NCBI GenBank assembly: GCA_900095095.1
Contig: FMBT01000080.1
Location: forward strand, 1 to 37,674
Length of the DNA: 37,674 nt
Direction of reading: 5' to 3'
From: Fragilariopsis cylindrus CCMP1102
Taxonomy: Eukaryota > Bacillariophyta > Bacillariophyceae > Bacillariales > Bacillariaceae
Shown here: positions 1 through 12,374 of the stretch, in pieces
How the letters are laid out: the number at the start of each line of letters is the position of its first letter
How positions within the stretch are numbered: position 1 is the first letter of the stretch
Position numbers and translations under genes: made by a program
Notes under the pieces: generated by a model
What the model saw: the letters and a program-made list of their open reading frames with translations, nothing else
Told to the model about the DNA's origin: nothing
Databases searched by the model: none

Positions 1-1160
1 AAAATTTGCTTATCCAAACAACAAAAATACAGAATACTGTACATAACGTTGCTACCGTACAGCAGTTCACAAACACAACAATCATCAAACTGACAGAACT
101 TATTCTCTATCATTTAGTAGTAGTTTTTCTTTTTTTACTATACAATACCAACTAACAATGACAATGATGATGGTCTGAGTTCAAGTATAATGGGGATATA
201 ATATTACATTCTATATCATGTTATGTTATTCATCATTTTGGTGTTGCCTAGAAATCCTATTCATATCCATTTCAGGCAATGCAGCAACTCCATTTTCTAC
301 CTCATCTTCTACTTTGCTTGTCTATGCTTTCACCCATCATGAAGTCTTGCTTGGTTGCGTTGGTAGCATTATTCTTTGACACCAGCAAAGCAAACAACTC
401 TGCATCTGGTGGTGGTACCATGCATACCAGTAAGATCAGCAATAGTAACAGCAGTGCTTCAACTGTTTGTGTTGGCAGCAGTGATGGCCTGTATTGCTCA
501 ATGTAGAGCTGTTAAAACTATTGTATTACAGTACTGTAAATTGTGTTGACAACAGTAGCCACTGTACATACAATACAACGTTGTTTTAGTACTACTGTAG
601 CTACTAGTATACCTATTTTGACAGCGCGATGACGTCACAAAATGAGGGCATGCGCTTTGGAGTGTCACGCCCGCCCTCTGCCGCCTGTAAATTTAGTCAG
701 GATTTACAACAAAATGAGGAGGCAGTGGTGTGCTGTAGAGGTGCAAGAGCACATCAGATAATACCACTACTACTGTATCTCTTGTATGTGATCTTGGTAT
801 CTGAATCTGAATCTCTGTATCAGCCATCTCACACTCTACTTACGCACGCTACTGTAACTTGAAAGTCAACGACTCGAACAAAAACTCATCTTGCAAAATT
901 ACGTTAGGCTGTTCGACGACAATAAGGCAAGGTCGACGATCCAGGCTCTATATAAGCATTGAGATATTATATCTTTTTGAAGGCAAACAAACAGTCAACT
1001 TAATTACTGGATAGCTATTAGTGAACGATGAGTATCTCGTCTTCAATTTGTTGATGACACCGTCGTCGGCATCATCATCGTCGTCGTCGTCGTCGTCATC
1101 CCTACTGAACAATAATGGACGACGACGAAACAACAACAAACTAAAAGCAAGTCTTTTTTG
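1..1160. other. Intergenic region upstream of thioredoxin
   Basis: No convincing gene is seen. Short ORFs (for example 279-506 and 629-862) have no recognisable domain and no support beyond being open. The stretch is rich in TACTGTA/TACAGTA words, including a perfect 12-bp palindrome TACAGTACTGTA at 527-538 and a copy at 35-41. A GTC/CAT triplet run lies near 1057-1100. Confidence 0.6.
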
Positions 1161-1312
1161 ATGCTTTCAACATCTATTATTATTTCGATTATTTATCTCC
1201 TTACCACGAAATCTTTCGTGGCTACCACCGATGCATTTATGTCATCCGTCTACTACTAGTCAGAGTCGTCGATCACAAAGACATAGTACAATAATATCAT
1301 CATCACCATCCT

Positions 1313-2059
1313 ATGAGAAGAGCAAAAACAACAACCACAAAAACAGTATCATCCACAACAACGAGAGCCACCACACGATTGGGAATTGCAAAATCGGGAG
1401 GAAAGATGATTGAAACAGAAAAAGAATTTTCCGATAACGTTCTGTCGAAGGAACTATCACGTCCCGTTCTTGTTTCTTTTCTGCACCTTGGTAAGTTCCT
1501 TGAAGGGTATTAAAAAAAAAAACCAAAGAGAAAATCATCACAGAGACAGAACGAACGAATCTTCTTTATGGGTTTGTTTGTTTGTTCGTTTCTTTATTTA
1601 TTTATTTATTTTGGATAGTAATAGGAAGAAGAAGAAAATGGAAGCTAAAAAGTTTGAATAGTTAGTCAAGAGAAGTAAAAAAAGAAGGAAGAAAATCTCA
1701 TCCTCCTCCGAAATTTGTTTTTTTGCTTATTATTTTTTTCTAATCTATCATCAAATTCATATTTTATATATTTAAAAAATAGGTGCGGACCCTGTCGATT
1801 AACAGTTCCGGTGGTAAAGGATGTCATGAAACAATATTCCGGTGAATTAGATGTGGTAGAAATTTGTACAGATGAACTAGCAGAAGTTGCAGAAAATTCA
1901 GGTGTTCTTAGTATCCCCACTATCCAATTCTATTATGACGGAGCTGCTTTAGAAACACATTCCATTGTTGGTTGTGTCGCAAAGAGTGTGTTATCGAATG
2001 CAATTGATAAGGTCATTGAAGATGTTGCACAAATCAACAAAATAAATAATAGGCTGTAA
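1313..2059 (+). CDS. Thioredoxin, probably plastid-targeted (two exons, one frame break)
   Basis: Small disulfide reductase of the thioredoxin fold. Exon 1 runs to 1490 (GTAAGT donor at 1491) and exon 2 from 1783 (acceptor TAG at 1780-1782) to the stop at 2059. The 292-nt intron splits the active site between Trp and Cys: exon 1 ends in the codons for A-P-W and exon 2 opens with C-G-P-C-R. The cis-Pro loop (S-I-P-T) and the F-Y-Y-D-G turn follow. The frame of R-P-V-L-V-S-F in exon 1 and that of A-P-W-C-G-P-C differ by one base at about 1474-1481, in a T-rich stretch. Upstream is a Thr/Arg-rich transit-like segment, and a hydrophobic signal-like peptide starts at the ATG at 1161 in another frame (M-L-S-T-S-I-I-I-I) with a T-T-D-A-F end resembling diatom plastid presequences. 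The true N-terminus is therefore unresolved. Family is certain; the plastid location is inference. Confidence 0.85.
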
Positions 2060-2503
2060 GACAGAGAGTGAAAGCGAGAAGGGTTGCAATGTGTACTGGC
2101 AACTAACTACCCTATTTAACAAGCATCCTCGAGACCCAAGTCTTCATAAAAAATTGCAACTACATCCGAAAATCACAAAAGAAATACAAAAAAAGAAAGA
2201 AACGAGGTTCAGAATCAGAATGCTGCCGCTACTAAATAATAACACAAATAAACCGAAATGACAAGTATTTTTATTCGTAGATATTGGATTTAATAAATCA
2301 ATTCAAAATAATAGTCTAGTACAATTTAAATCACATTTTTCAGGAATAATTTATCAAGGTATGTATGTATGTATTATGTATATTATAAAATTTATTGGAG
2401 CGATGAAAATCCCTTCTCTATAGCTTATTTACACATTATATAGGTATATGGACGTGGATGGATGGATGGATGGATAGCTACACTAGCCAAGAAAACGCCA
2501 CAT
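2060..2503. other. Convergent intergenic region / 3' UTRs
   Basis: AT-rich sequence between the convergent thioredoxin and bHLH-PAS genes. It holds a GGAT tetranucleotide run at 2456-2475 and nothing else I can name. Confidence 0.6.
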
Positions 2504-5500
2504 CTACATGATATCATCTATCGACATTTCTTCAATATATATATCGTCAGACTTCATAGAATTCGTTGAGTCCTGTTCCTTCATTTGTTCTTTACCATAT
2601 GGGGGTGGCATTAGTAATGGCGAAGGCGGGCATTCGGGTTGCTCGTTCGATATCTGCTTCACACTATGGTTTTCATTGGATCCTCTAGCGCGCTTTCGTT
2701 GACGACCATGAGATGAATGGTGTTTCCTTCTTCGACGTGAAGGTTTTGCAAATAGAGACGCTAAAAGTTTGGGAGTAATGATACCCATTTTTTTATTCGT
2801 CCCTTTCGTATTTGTAAATACGCAATGGAAGCATCGTCTTCTTGGATCCTTGTCATGCATAAGTGTGATCTGTTCAAAAAATAGATTATATCATCCATAG
2901 GGGGAAAGAGAAAAAGTATGATATAAGTTTATGTGAAATATACCAAATTAATCGTAAAGGTGGTCACGGGGGGGGGGGGGGGGGACAAACAAACGAGGAA
3001 GTGCACACAAGTATACAAGCGCATGAACAACTTACGGTAACGTGTAAAGAGGGAATGGCAACTGAATCGGGATCGGCGGCGGCAGCAGCTTGATTTCGTT
3101 TTCTCATACCAGGGAAATCGATACACGGTAAGGTCATAGTAGTATAGTCCAATGAATGTTCAGGTATCGCTTCGTTTTCTTCTTTATCGTTCAGTTCGAC
3201 TACTTCTGTTGAATTTACAGTGATGTCCTCCTTGGTAGATTTTCCAGAATCATCATTTATGTCAATCTCGTCGCCTTCCTTTTCTTTACTACATCCATTT
3301 AGAGTAGTGACGGGAGTAGTAGTAGCATCTTTTTCGGGTAAAATATTTTTGCTTTCTTCGTTCGCTGTGTCGTTACTTTTCTCAATTTCGTCGTCAGGAG
3401 GTCGCAGTGCAGCTGCAACGATTTCAAAGAATTTTGCTAGATTCTCTGGTTTCACAAGACTAAATATCGTCATTCGTTCGATTTCAGACTTTCGATATCC
3501 GGTTGCCTTGGCGAAACATTCGTTCCATGTGACGATTTTCCCTGAAGTACTCGCAATAAGTTGGGGGATATTGGATTTGTCAAAAACTTCCTCGTAGTTC
3601 AATTCGAAGCTTCTTTCCAAGGAAGTCACTTCTTCTGGAGGTCTCTTCCTGCCCATTCTTTTATCATTATTGAAGACAACATCCATATGAGAGCTGTGAG
3701 GGTCTCGACTTGTCTTTCCTCTATCAACTGCTACATCACTGGAAATACTGCCAGTCGATAGTTGCTCTTCGCCATCTCCCATCCCAGATGGACTGTCTTG
3801 CTCTGTAGGAACGTCGTCGCTACTTCCACTCCCACTCCCACTATTGTTCGAAGAAGAACCGCGGTTGCTGGACGTCATGTCTGAAACAGTAGAAATAGTT
3901 TTACTGATCGAGCAACCCTGTGCACTCGGACCATCACCAATACCCCCTGAACCACTTCCGCTACCACTTCCGGAGGACTCTTCGAACGTCGCCTCACTGG
4001 ATACTGTGCAAAGTTTCTTGTTGTTTGTATCACGTGACGATCCCTCCTGATCAGTGTCGTCTGACAACTTTCTCTTGTTGCTTTTCTCGTCTTCGTTGTG
4101 TCGCGAACTGCACAAAGTGTTATCAGACATGTTAGAGGTCAAACTCGATGTGACACTTTCTGGATCCGATCGTCCCTCCTGAATTGCCTTCTCTTCTTTT
4201 TCTCTTTCGAGCTTGCGTTGCTTCTCATCAAGATCAGACTTCAATTTCTCATTCGTTTTTTCCTTTTCTGACGTAGAAGTAATCATATGCTTGACGTATT
4301 CTGCACAACTACACAGGAAGAAGAAAAACATAGCAATACCAGAGAATGAGACAAGAATAAGGTTAAGTTGAAAGAATCAATCAGTTATGAAATAAATGTT
4401 GCATGTCTACGTTACATTACACATAAATGATAATGACATGATACAGGTATGTTTTTCTCTAATTATATATTATCACTTACTTTGAGAGTGTATGGAATTT
4501 ACTTCGTGCCTCTACTTGCCATCCTCCATCTTCCATTTGTAATCGGAGTTGTTCAATAAGTTCTGTAATTTTTTGGGCTCGTTTTTGTTCACGCTCATTC
4601 TTTACTTGACCACCCTTATTCTTACGATTAGAATTCCCATGCCGTGCGTCGATCAATTGAGGGACGTGCTTAGGACGGTGATGATGATGATGATGATGAC
4701 CTGTTGTTCCATCTCCTGTTGCCGATATTACTGTAGCTGCAGAATGATTCCCTTCTGATGGTGACGGCAGTCCACCATCCGGTCCAGCAGAAGTTGCAGT
4801 GGATGTTGTTTCTGTAGCTCCCAAAGGAAGTTGATACTGATGAGGATGAAATCCGTTCACTGTTTCACCATAATGATACGAATTTGGATCATTCTGGATG
4901 GGAAGTCCCAACCTACGTTGATTCTGCATGAAATTTGCTCGAAGTTCTACCGGAGCATCAAATAGGTAAAACGGTGGAAGAGCTGAAGAAGAACCAGTAG
5001 TAGTAGAAGCAGAGTTATTGGTCTTCTTTTTTCTGGTTTTCGATACACTTGATTTTGGTTGACGAGAAGATGCACGTCCTTTGTTGCTCTTCTTCTTTTT
5101 GTTGATTTTCGTCGAAGTGGCTACGGTCGTTGTCGTCTTGTGTTTGATACTGCTTGGAATAGTACATGGTTGCTGCTGCTGTTGTTGTTGTTGCAGTTGA
5201 TGAGCGACAACAGCAACATTAGTAGCAGCAGCAGTGGTCGCACAAGGTGCGGTGGTACTAGCAGCAGCTGCTGCAGCCGCCGCTGCCGCAATAAAGGAAG
5301 AATTACCAGATTGAGCCATCATAAAGTTAGCGGCCAATGATGACATGTTTTGGTTCGTACTTCTAGCAGAAGAAGGAGCGGCAACAGATCGTTCCAAAGC
5401 TTGACTAAGATCAATGCTACAAAGTCCCTCGTGTTCATGATGATGTTGGGGGAAAGACATAGCAGGATATGGATGTTGTTGGTGGGTAGACGAACCACCA

Positions 5501-5997
5501 CCACCACCACCACTGTGACTTTGTGTACCTGTAGTCGTAGTATGGTCTGGGCAACTCGCTGACGATTGTATCCCTAAAGGATGAAGATGATGGTGTTGAG
5601 TAGTAGTTTGATTGATTCTTGCTGATGAATATCCAGATGTTACAGAGCCTGATGTTTCAGATATTGCTGCTACCGCCGCTTCCACAGCTGCTTCTACTGT
5701 TTCGGTCGATATAGTTACTTGTTCTTCAGAGGAGGTCTTATTGCTGCTGTTGTTGTTACAATTATTAGCTGTATTGATATTGTTGTTGTTGTCTTGTTCA
5801 TCGAAATCCGCAACACCAAGATTAGTCCATTGATTAGAATGCGAACGAGACTTTCTGCTGTGTTGATCATTATTGTTCACATGATGCACATGATCAACAC
5901 CATCATTATCAACAGCCCAAGAATCTACATTCGCCAATAGGTTAGGGTCGAAGTCAGGATGATCTTCCGATTGATCCCATTCTTCTAAGTTATCCAT
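2504..5997 (-). CDS. bHLH-PAS transcription factor, RITMO1/bHLH1-like (three exons)
   Basis: Nuclear DNA-binding regulator. Exons on the minus strand are 5997-4481, 4308-3036 and 2869-2504, with GT-AG introns of 172 and 166 nt and matching phases (2, then 0), giving about 1051 aa without a frame break. Residues 1-460 are low complexity (Asn, His, Gln, Ala runs). A basic helix-loop-helix spans about 466-517: the basic part reads N-E-R-E-Q-K-R, and the second helix crosses intron 1. A charged coiled coil follows (about 518-550). A PAS domain begins near 753 (P-Q-L-I-A-S-T-S-G-K-I-V-T-W-N) and resumes after an acidic insert of about 100 residues at S-L-H-V-T-I-T-L-M across intron 2. The C-terminus has a basic patch (S-R-R-R-R-K). 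bHLH-PAS proteins in diatoms include RITMO1, a regulator of diel rhythm in Phaeodactylum; orthology here is inferred from architecture only. Confidence 0.85.
2968..2984. repeat. Poly-G run (17 nt)
   Basis: A run of 17 G on the plus strand (C on the coding strand) inside intron 2 of the bHLH-PAS gene. It lies in the intron, not in a pyrimidine tract next to the acceptor. Its length is likely uncertain in the assembly. Confidence 0.9.
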
Positions 5998-6288
5998 GAT
6001 GATTAATTGATAGTACGGTATTTAATTAAATTCTTTCTTTGTAGGTTAGCGTGTACGTCAAATACGATCTCTCTTCTTTCTTGATTGTTAGTTTATATTT
6101 TATAGTCCGATATGTTGTTTCTTCCTACTATATAGTTTTTGTGGGGTATTAGTTTGCGTCGCTTTTGTTACGATTGATGGCAATAACTTCGTGAACGAAA
6201 GATCACTACAAGTATGCTTTGCAAGCTTTTCAAGATTAGTTACAGATGTTTTCTGGAAGGTATCTGGTTCTCTTCACGGTATTATTAG

Positions 6289-6300
6289 TACTTCGAAGTA
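6289..6300. promoter_or_regulatory. TACTTCGAAGTA palindrome upstream of the bHLH-PAS gene
   Basis: Perfect 12-bp inverted repeat about 290 bp upstream of the bHLH-PAS start. The identical 12-mer occurs at 10951-10962 upstream of the M8 protease, and a one-base-longer variant at 21558-21570 upstream of the SET gene. A role as a protein binding site is inference. Confidence 0.4.
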
Positions 6301-6772
6301 ATCATGATGAGCTTTTTCATCTGTTGCGCTGCTTGAATTGAAATGAAATCCGTCACTTTTTCCGATTGACAAGCTTGTACACAGACACAAAAAATTGAGC
6401 AGATGCCTTGAAAAGCAGATGAAGCAGATGATAATCATCTGTTTCACATAATAATTGAAGCAAAATTCTTCAATTCACGACTGAGAACGACGCACAAAAG
6501 TTAAGGGAAATTAAAAAATACCTTATAAGTTTCTGCGCTAATTATTTTAACAATAAATTACTTATGATTAGTCAATTTAGGTTTCTCGTACACTCTATAT
6601 GGTGACACGTCATGTTACTTCTATGAAACTTAAACACGTAACGAAAGTCAGTGAACAGATGGATATAATTAGGAACAGATTCTCTTGCTTCAATTTTATA
6701 AAAATAACGACGATGCCACCACATGTCATTTGTAATTCTCCTTTTTTTTCAACAAAACCGCAACTGCGCAAT

Positions 6773-6778
6773 CACGTG
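6773..6778. promoter_or_regulatory. CACGTG E-box/G-box
   Basis: Canonical bHLH target hexamer about 775 bp upstream of the bHLH-PAS start codon. It could allow autoregulation, but a 6-mer is expected by chance every few kilobases. Confidence 0.25.
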
Positions 6779-7239
6779 ATGTTCATGACACCTGCCTCAT
6801 TCGTGAAGTAAAAAGCCGAACCCAAAAACATCTGGGCCCTTACTACAGTAGTACAATTATTATCTCTATTGTACGGAAGTAGGAAAATTTGTATTTATGA
6901 CACACCAAATATGCTTACAACATTATTGTATTATTATTTATATAATATTATAATTATATTCTTATCTGAATAAACTACACTAATGTAGTTATTTACATGC
7001 ACTTTTAATTATACTAGGTATTATCCTAAAAGAAGCATATCATGTAAAGTTAGTTTTTCTTTGTGAATTGGGGATGCATCTACTCTATAATATGAGAGCT
7101 TTTCTAGATAAAGTATAACTGACCAACCACCTAATGAAGATAAAAAATGACTGACTAGCTAACTAGACTAGACTAGGACTTTGCAAATAGCTAGTTAAGA
7201 ATAAAGAATAAATAAATAAATAAATATTATATAAACAAA

Positions 7240-10200
7240 TTATTTATTCCGTGAAAACATGTTCGGAACAAAATTAAATCGTCTTCTTCGTATAACTTGG
7301 GGCAGTTCTTCAGGAGGCAAATTATCTCGAGATGTATTACTATCCAAGTCTGAGTCTGACATGTTTTCAATTTGGCGACTGGAAGGTTCTGACACAGCAT
7401 CACTTGGAGGTGGAGATGGATCTTCTGTTTCTGCAATACTTTCATTCAAATCTCTCCTTCCAGAGCGTCTCCACCTCCAATTCTGTTCGCTATTTATCCT
7501 CATATCAACTAGAACAGATGCAACCATCTTATGCTTTTCCGTATTGCTTCCACTGCCACTGCCTGCTCCACCGTTGAAGTTATCGCCGTCATTATCATCT
7601 ATTTCGTCATCTGTCCGCTTTCTGAAAAATCCGAGGTAGTTACACGCCATAGCAGAAGCTTCTTTCATAGGTTTCTGGAACGTGAAGATTGCGACAAAAA
7701 ACGTTAGCAATAATATTATAGTGAAGGTAAGTATCGCGATTCCCCATGCGTCCATCAGGTTGCGATCGTCTAAATGCAGAACATCGCTCACATAATAATC
7801 AGAAATTTGGTATCAGGAGGGGGCATCGCATCTTTCTTTTTTATGCTCTGTAAAATGGGACGCAAGGTAGTACTGGTAGAGTTTTTGGATTCCTTGATTT
7901 CTTCTACTGTATACCCACAGACGTCTAATATATCTTGCTCAGGATCAGTTCCATTTTTGTATTCACAAAGACACTGCCCACTCTTGTAGTCGCACTTTCC
8001 ATCAGTTCCAAGACAATCATACGGACAAAAGAAGGTAGGACAAATGCGTCGAGGGTCCGGACAAGTTATTGTCACACTACCAGAATAAATGATTTGGTCC
8101 GCTTCCGCGCAGATGTGCCATTCCTCGTCAACCTTGACTCTAAGACTGCGGTCCTCTAATACACAAGCGATGGGAAGGCATAGCGCTGTATCGCGGTAAA
8201 ATGGAAGAATATTACCAACCAGACACCTCGAATTTCTGAAAACGAAATAAAGGAAAAACAGTGAGCAAATAGAGACAAGTGAAAACAAACGAATTAAGAA
8301 TAATAGTCAACCTCGTATCATAATTATTATGATGTCATCAACGATCACTCACCGTAATCCGAACCGTTCTACATCATTCGCTTTAATGACACTCTCACTT
8401 TCAGGACTAGAGCACAAACCATTATCATATCCATCATATACAGGACAAAAATCCATTAATGTATCACTTCCGCCGACATGTGATCCGTATGCATAATTGA
8501 AATATTGGTATGCACTGGGAAGGTCAAGGTCGTATTGTCCAATCGAGCAGCGTGCCTTCCTCGATAGATCCGGAGTGCACCCATGAATTTGTTGTGCACT
8601 TGTTAGGCCAGGTATAAGGTCGTTTACAATATCATTACAGAAGAAGGGAGCGTTCTGAAGAGGGACGTCGCCAAATTCATTGATACAGGTATCATTCACA
8701 AAATTGCATCCAGCTCCACGGCCCCAACCAGAGGCGACATTTGCGTTGGACAAATCAACTTGATACCATCCAGAATCGGCAAAGTAGGCTAATGTTAAAG
8801 TTGAAATCCTTGTAGAATACTCAATTTCGTCTACAATCGGATTCATAACGTCACTAGAAAAAAGACGACGTTCCCAGTGATCACCGATACAACCCCCTTC
8901 TCCCGTGACACTCAGGGGTGATCCTTCTCCACTTTCTAATTCTGCACCCGTCAAGAGTTGACAATCAAATTGATTCCGTACTACTTGTACGACGGATGGG
9001 GTTACGATTTCAGCCACTCGGACACCTCTCACGTTCCTAAATCTTAAAATTTCTTCGGACGGCAACGCAAGCGTCGCCTCTTGGTGATCCGTACCAGGTC
9101 CCGTACATTCAATCGTAGTATCGGGAACATCTCCATCCTCATTCCGAAGTGTGTATGGAGTACCATCTGGTTACGAAAGTGAGCCATACTTAATGCGTTG
9201 AATCCAAGTGCGTGTCCTATTTCATGTACGAGCGTCATAATATTGCGCTGTCGATATTTGATATCGAAGAAGGTTTCGTCGATGCAAATATGTAACAAGG
9301 CTGCAGTTGGACGATCATATTGGTCGGTAGAACAATAGGAAGCGGCTGCCAGGTAATTTCCTGTACAAATATTTATAGCAGATGTTGCTGTCCCGTTAGT
9401 TTGCGTTTGAGACGCTGATAATGGTTCTTCAGGATGATAATAATTACTTTCAGTGGTCAAGTACCGGCGTTGTTGACCATCATGCAGTTCTTTAATACGT
9501 CCGCCTAAGCCACCTCCTAAAGATTGTTCTTCTTTTGAGACAATTAAGTTAGTATCGTACAAGTCATCGTTTTCTTCTCCATCATAAGCGTCCTCTTCGT
9601 TCGAGTTACTATTATTCGCTCCATCATACATCGACGAAGATAGATATGCAGTCTCGTTGTTATCATCATCGGGAAGGGAAAATCCAAGACTTAGATAGAC
9701 GATCATATCTGTGTCCGGAATACCATCGGTAATATGTTGAAGTGGTACTCGAATGGAAGGTAATCCGCTATCGATGCCTGGACCGCAAGTCTGTCCGTCC
9801 AACAATTGATCAACATCAACTGTTAAATTTCCTTCCACGGGATTCACACGGAGAGAAGAACTCCATGCCAATAAGGCAGGACTTAACATATCGTGGAATA
9901 ATATATTCCGTTCGGTTTCATTCAAATGAGATCCATTTCCAGAATCTTCCGCCAAGATTGCTCTCATTCTAAGAGGTTGAAATTGAGGTTCTTCTAGGAT
10001 GTAGTCACTGCTGTTTCTGTTGTTATTATCATCTATATCATCACCGATGTTACTACTTTCACTTTCTTTGAAATTGCTATAATTATCATCATTTTCAGCG
10101 GTCGTTGTGTACACTACCGATTCTGTGATATTACCCGTTGTGTTGGTTGCATTTACGATCGTCGTCGTCGTTGCAGTAGTAGCAGTGGTTTTGTTATTGT

Positions 10201-10819
10201 TTTTATTATCTACAATTAAATTGTTACCCCTATCGTCACCGTCGTAATCGGTAGCTTCAAATTCAACTTCGGCAGTGACATTATTGGTGTTGGTGGTGTC
10301 GATGAGTTCATTGTTTTCGGAAGAAACGTCAGAAGGCGGTAATTCGTCTACCCCTACAAACTGATCATATAGGTACCTCCAAAGTTTCCTTCTACCTTCG
10401 TCATTGTCCGCCGTTTCTCCTAGTAATTTTTCACTTTTACGTTGTTGTTGTTGTTGTTGCTTTGATCCGTCAAATACCCAAAAAACGTCTTCTCCAGGAT
10501 GAACCTCTCGTATTAAATTCCATTCTACAACGTCATTATTATTATTTTCGTAACTCAACCTACTGCTACTGCTTTGAGCGATACTATTTTCGGAGTGTAC
10601 TACTGATGCAAACGCACCGCGTCGATTACTATTAGAACTGGCGTATTTTACACTCCTTCTTGATCGTTTCACGCGATGTTGAAGTGATGGTCCATTACTG
10701 CTGCTAATGCTTGTTGACCCTGCGAACTGCTGTCGTTGTTGGTAGCTCGACCACCACGATAATAGACCGATCAAGGCTAGCCTGGAGGTGCTAGTATTAT
10801 TATTGTTTCTGTTCGTCAT
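7240..10819 (-). CDS. Leishmanolysin-like zinc metalloprotease (peptidase M8), membrane-anchored
   Basis: Surface or secretory-pathway zinc endopeptidase. The ATG at 10819 precedes a weakly hydrophobic N-terminus (L-A-L-I-G-L-L-S-W-W), then a long Asn/Thr/Asp-rich pro-region of about 300 residues. The zinc motif H-E-I-G-H lies at residue 532 (9226-9212), and the downstream part contains G-D-H-W-E-R (third zinc ligand) and D-V-M-N-P (Met-turn), both typical of M8. A 117-nt GT-AG intron (8352-8236) follows a Cys-rich region. The C-terminal part has a compact C-x-C-rich EGF-like segment (8050-7900) and one transmembrane helix (I-L-T-F-T-I-I-L-L-L-T-F-F near 7740-7690) followed by an acidic, Ser-rich cytoplasmic tail ending at 7240. 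Two frame breaks, at about 9169 and about 7793, are each closed by one additional base. Total is about 1150 residues, longer than typical family members because of the pro-region and tail. The physiological substrate is unknown. Confidence 0.88.
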
Positions 10820-10950
10820 GGTGATTGTGACAATAAAAATAGTGAAAAGAATATTATTTGCTTAATGTACAGTATTGTTCTGCGGAGCGTGCGTTCGATT
10901 GTTATTTGCATTGTGTTAACTGTATTGCTATTCTTCGCTGACAGTACGCG

Positions 10951-10962
10951 TACTTCGAAGTA
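10951..10962. promoter_or_regulatory. TACTTCGAAGTA palindrome upstream of the M8 protease gene
   Basis: Second exact copy of the 12-bp palindrome, about 130 bp upstream of the M8 start codon and 110 bp upstream of the 5S gene. It could belong to either promoter. Confidence 0.4.
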
Positions 10963-11072
10963 GAGTAACTAGTACGTAGAGTACGCTAACGTCAGCTTTC
11001 GTGGGCAACGCTTGAAAATTTGCAACGATTTATAAAATCTATTTATATAACTTTGAATTTTCAGTTAAAATA

Positions 11073-11190
11073 GAGAACGACCATACCAACATGACAGCAC
11101 CGCTTCCCGTCTGCTCAGCGAAGTTAAGCGTGTTCGGGCCCAGTTAGTACTACGGTGGGGGACCACGTTGGAATCCTGGGTGTTGTTCTC
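11073..11190 (+). rRNA. 5S ribosomal RNA
   Basis: A 118-nt gene with the 5S hallmarks: the ends pair (GAGAAC... with ...GTTCTC), followed by C-C-A-T-A-C-C, the internal promoter region AAGTTAAGCG, GGGCC-AGTTAGTACT, and the distal GGTGGGGGACCACGTTGG and CCTGGGTG segments. A T6 run at 11191 is a Pol III terminator. A TTATATAA box sits at 11043-11050, about 25-30 nt upstream. It is a single copy here, not in an array, and lies head-to-head with the M8 gene. Confidence 0.95.
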
Positions 11191-12374
11191 TTTTTTGTCT
11201 TTTTTATAATTTATTTTTATTTTTTGTTCTATTAAAACAAGAAGTCTCCCTTCCCAACATAGAGTCTACAAGAAGATAGATAAAGAAAACATATTTGCTT
11301 ACAAATGTGCAGAGAAAGATAGCAGTTTATTTGTGAAGGTGCGGTGTTGGGGTTTACCTTATCTCACTCAGTGTGTGAACGAACAGGCAGTAACTTTTGT
11401 AACGAAAATAGTTCCCGTACCATGCCACCCTGTACATGATAGGTGCAAAGGATTAAGTCTTTTCTTGGCAACAAGAAACTTAGAATCCTGTGCATCACAA
11501 TAGAAGTGAAACAGCAATTTTGTGTGTGAGCTCCGTTATTTTGTAGTGAATACTACAACAAGGGAAATCAATTTGAAAAATATGTGTGTTGTGTAGTACC
11601 TAGTTAAGCATTCTGTATTGAGATATTACAATAGCAATAGGTGAATACATATACTGCAGTATCAAGTTTTTCATTTGATATGTACCCCTTTGTCAATCTG
11701 GAAATCACCCCCATTGTAGATTCAGAGCTTCAAATTCAAATTCAAATTATGGTATTGTAGTAATATCTTTTGGGGAGCTTCTTCACTTGGCTACAACCAC
11801 TACTACTCTTTCCCATACAAAATAACCAAAGCAAGTAATGTTCTGGTCATCCACCCTCCTCTCCGCCGCCACCACTAGAGTATTTTTCCATCTACTTATG
11901 TTTGCAATCTATCAACTAATATTTTTCATCATAGTAAGGCTGCGCTGGAGCCTTATGAAATCTTGGATCATAACAAGGCTTAGACATCAAGACAAACTAT
12001 TTTGACTCATGGTGTGAAGTTACAATTTGCGTTGAGACTGTGATATACTGTCACACTCTTCACTAGTCATAAATTAATAACACTGTGTAGCATTTTGAGA
12101 CTAACACAGAAAGAGTATATAAGATTAAAACATAACATATAATAGAGAAAGTTATTAGTCTTGTCATTTAGTCCCCCCATGCTTCAAAAGCAATGAAATA
12201 GAGTAGTGCTTATTATTTTGTATACGCCCTTCCAATATCCTCTACAGTACTGTATTAAATATTACCATATACGTATCATCTTTCGTTATCTAATTTTATT
12301 ATTTCTGTTCGAGTAGGACAAAAAAGTTGCTCCCTACACATCCCTTAAGCAGATTATTATTTGCTGTAGCGATT
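11191..12374. other. Intergenic region after the 5S gene
   Basis: No ORF or RNA gene recognised over about 1.2 kb. It begins with the Pol III T-run and contains a TTCAAA micro-repeat near 11728-11746 and the palindrome TACAGTACTGTA at 12243-12254. Confidence 0.55.

Larger units (their letters stand above)
5998..7239. other. Promoter region of the bHLH-PAS gene and 3' region of the M8 protease gene
   Basis: No gene seen; the small plus-strand ORF at 6599-6811 has no recognisable feature. The region contains a 12-bp palindrome TACTTCGAAGTA (6289-6300) and a CACGTG E-box (6773-6778). It becomes very AT-rich after 6890. Confidence 0.6.

Noticed and set aside
279..506. 75-residue plus-strand ORF with a hydrophobic N-terminus
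   Set aside because: Too short and unsupported; no motif and no neighbour context.
629..862. 77-residue plus-strand ORF
   Set aside because: No domain and in a TACTGTA-rich intergenic stretch.
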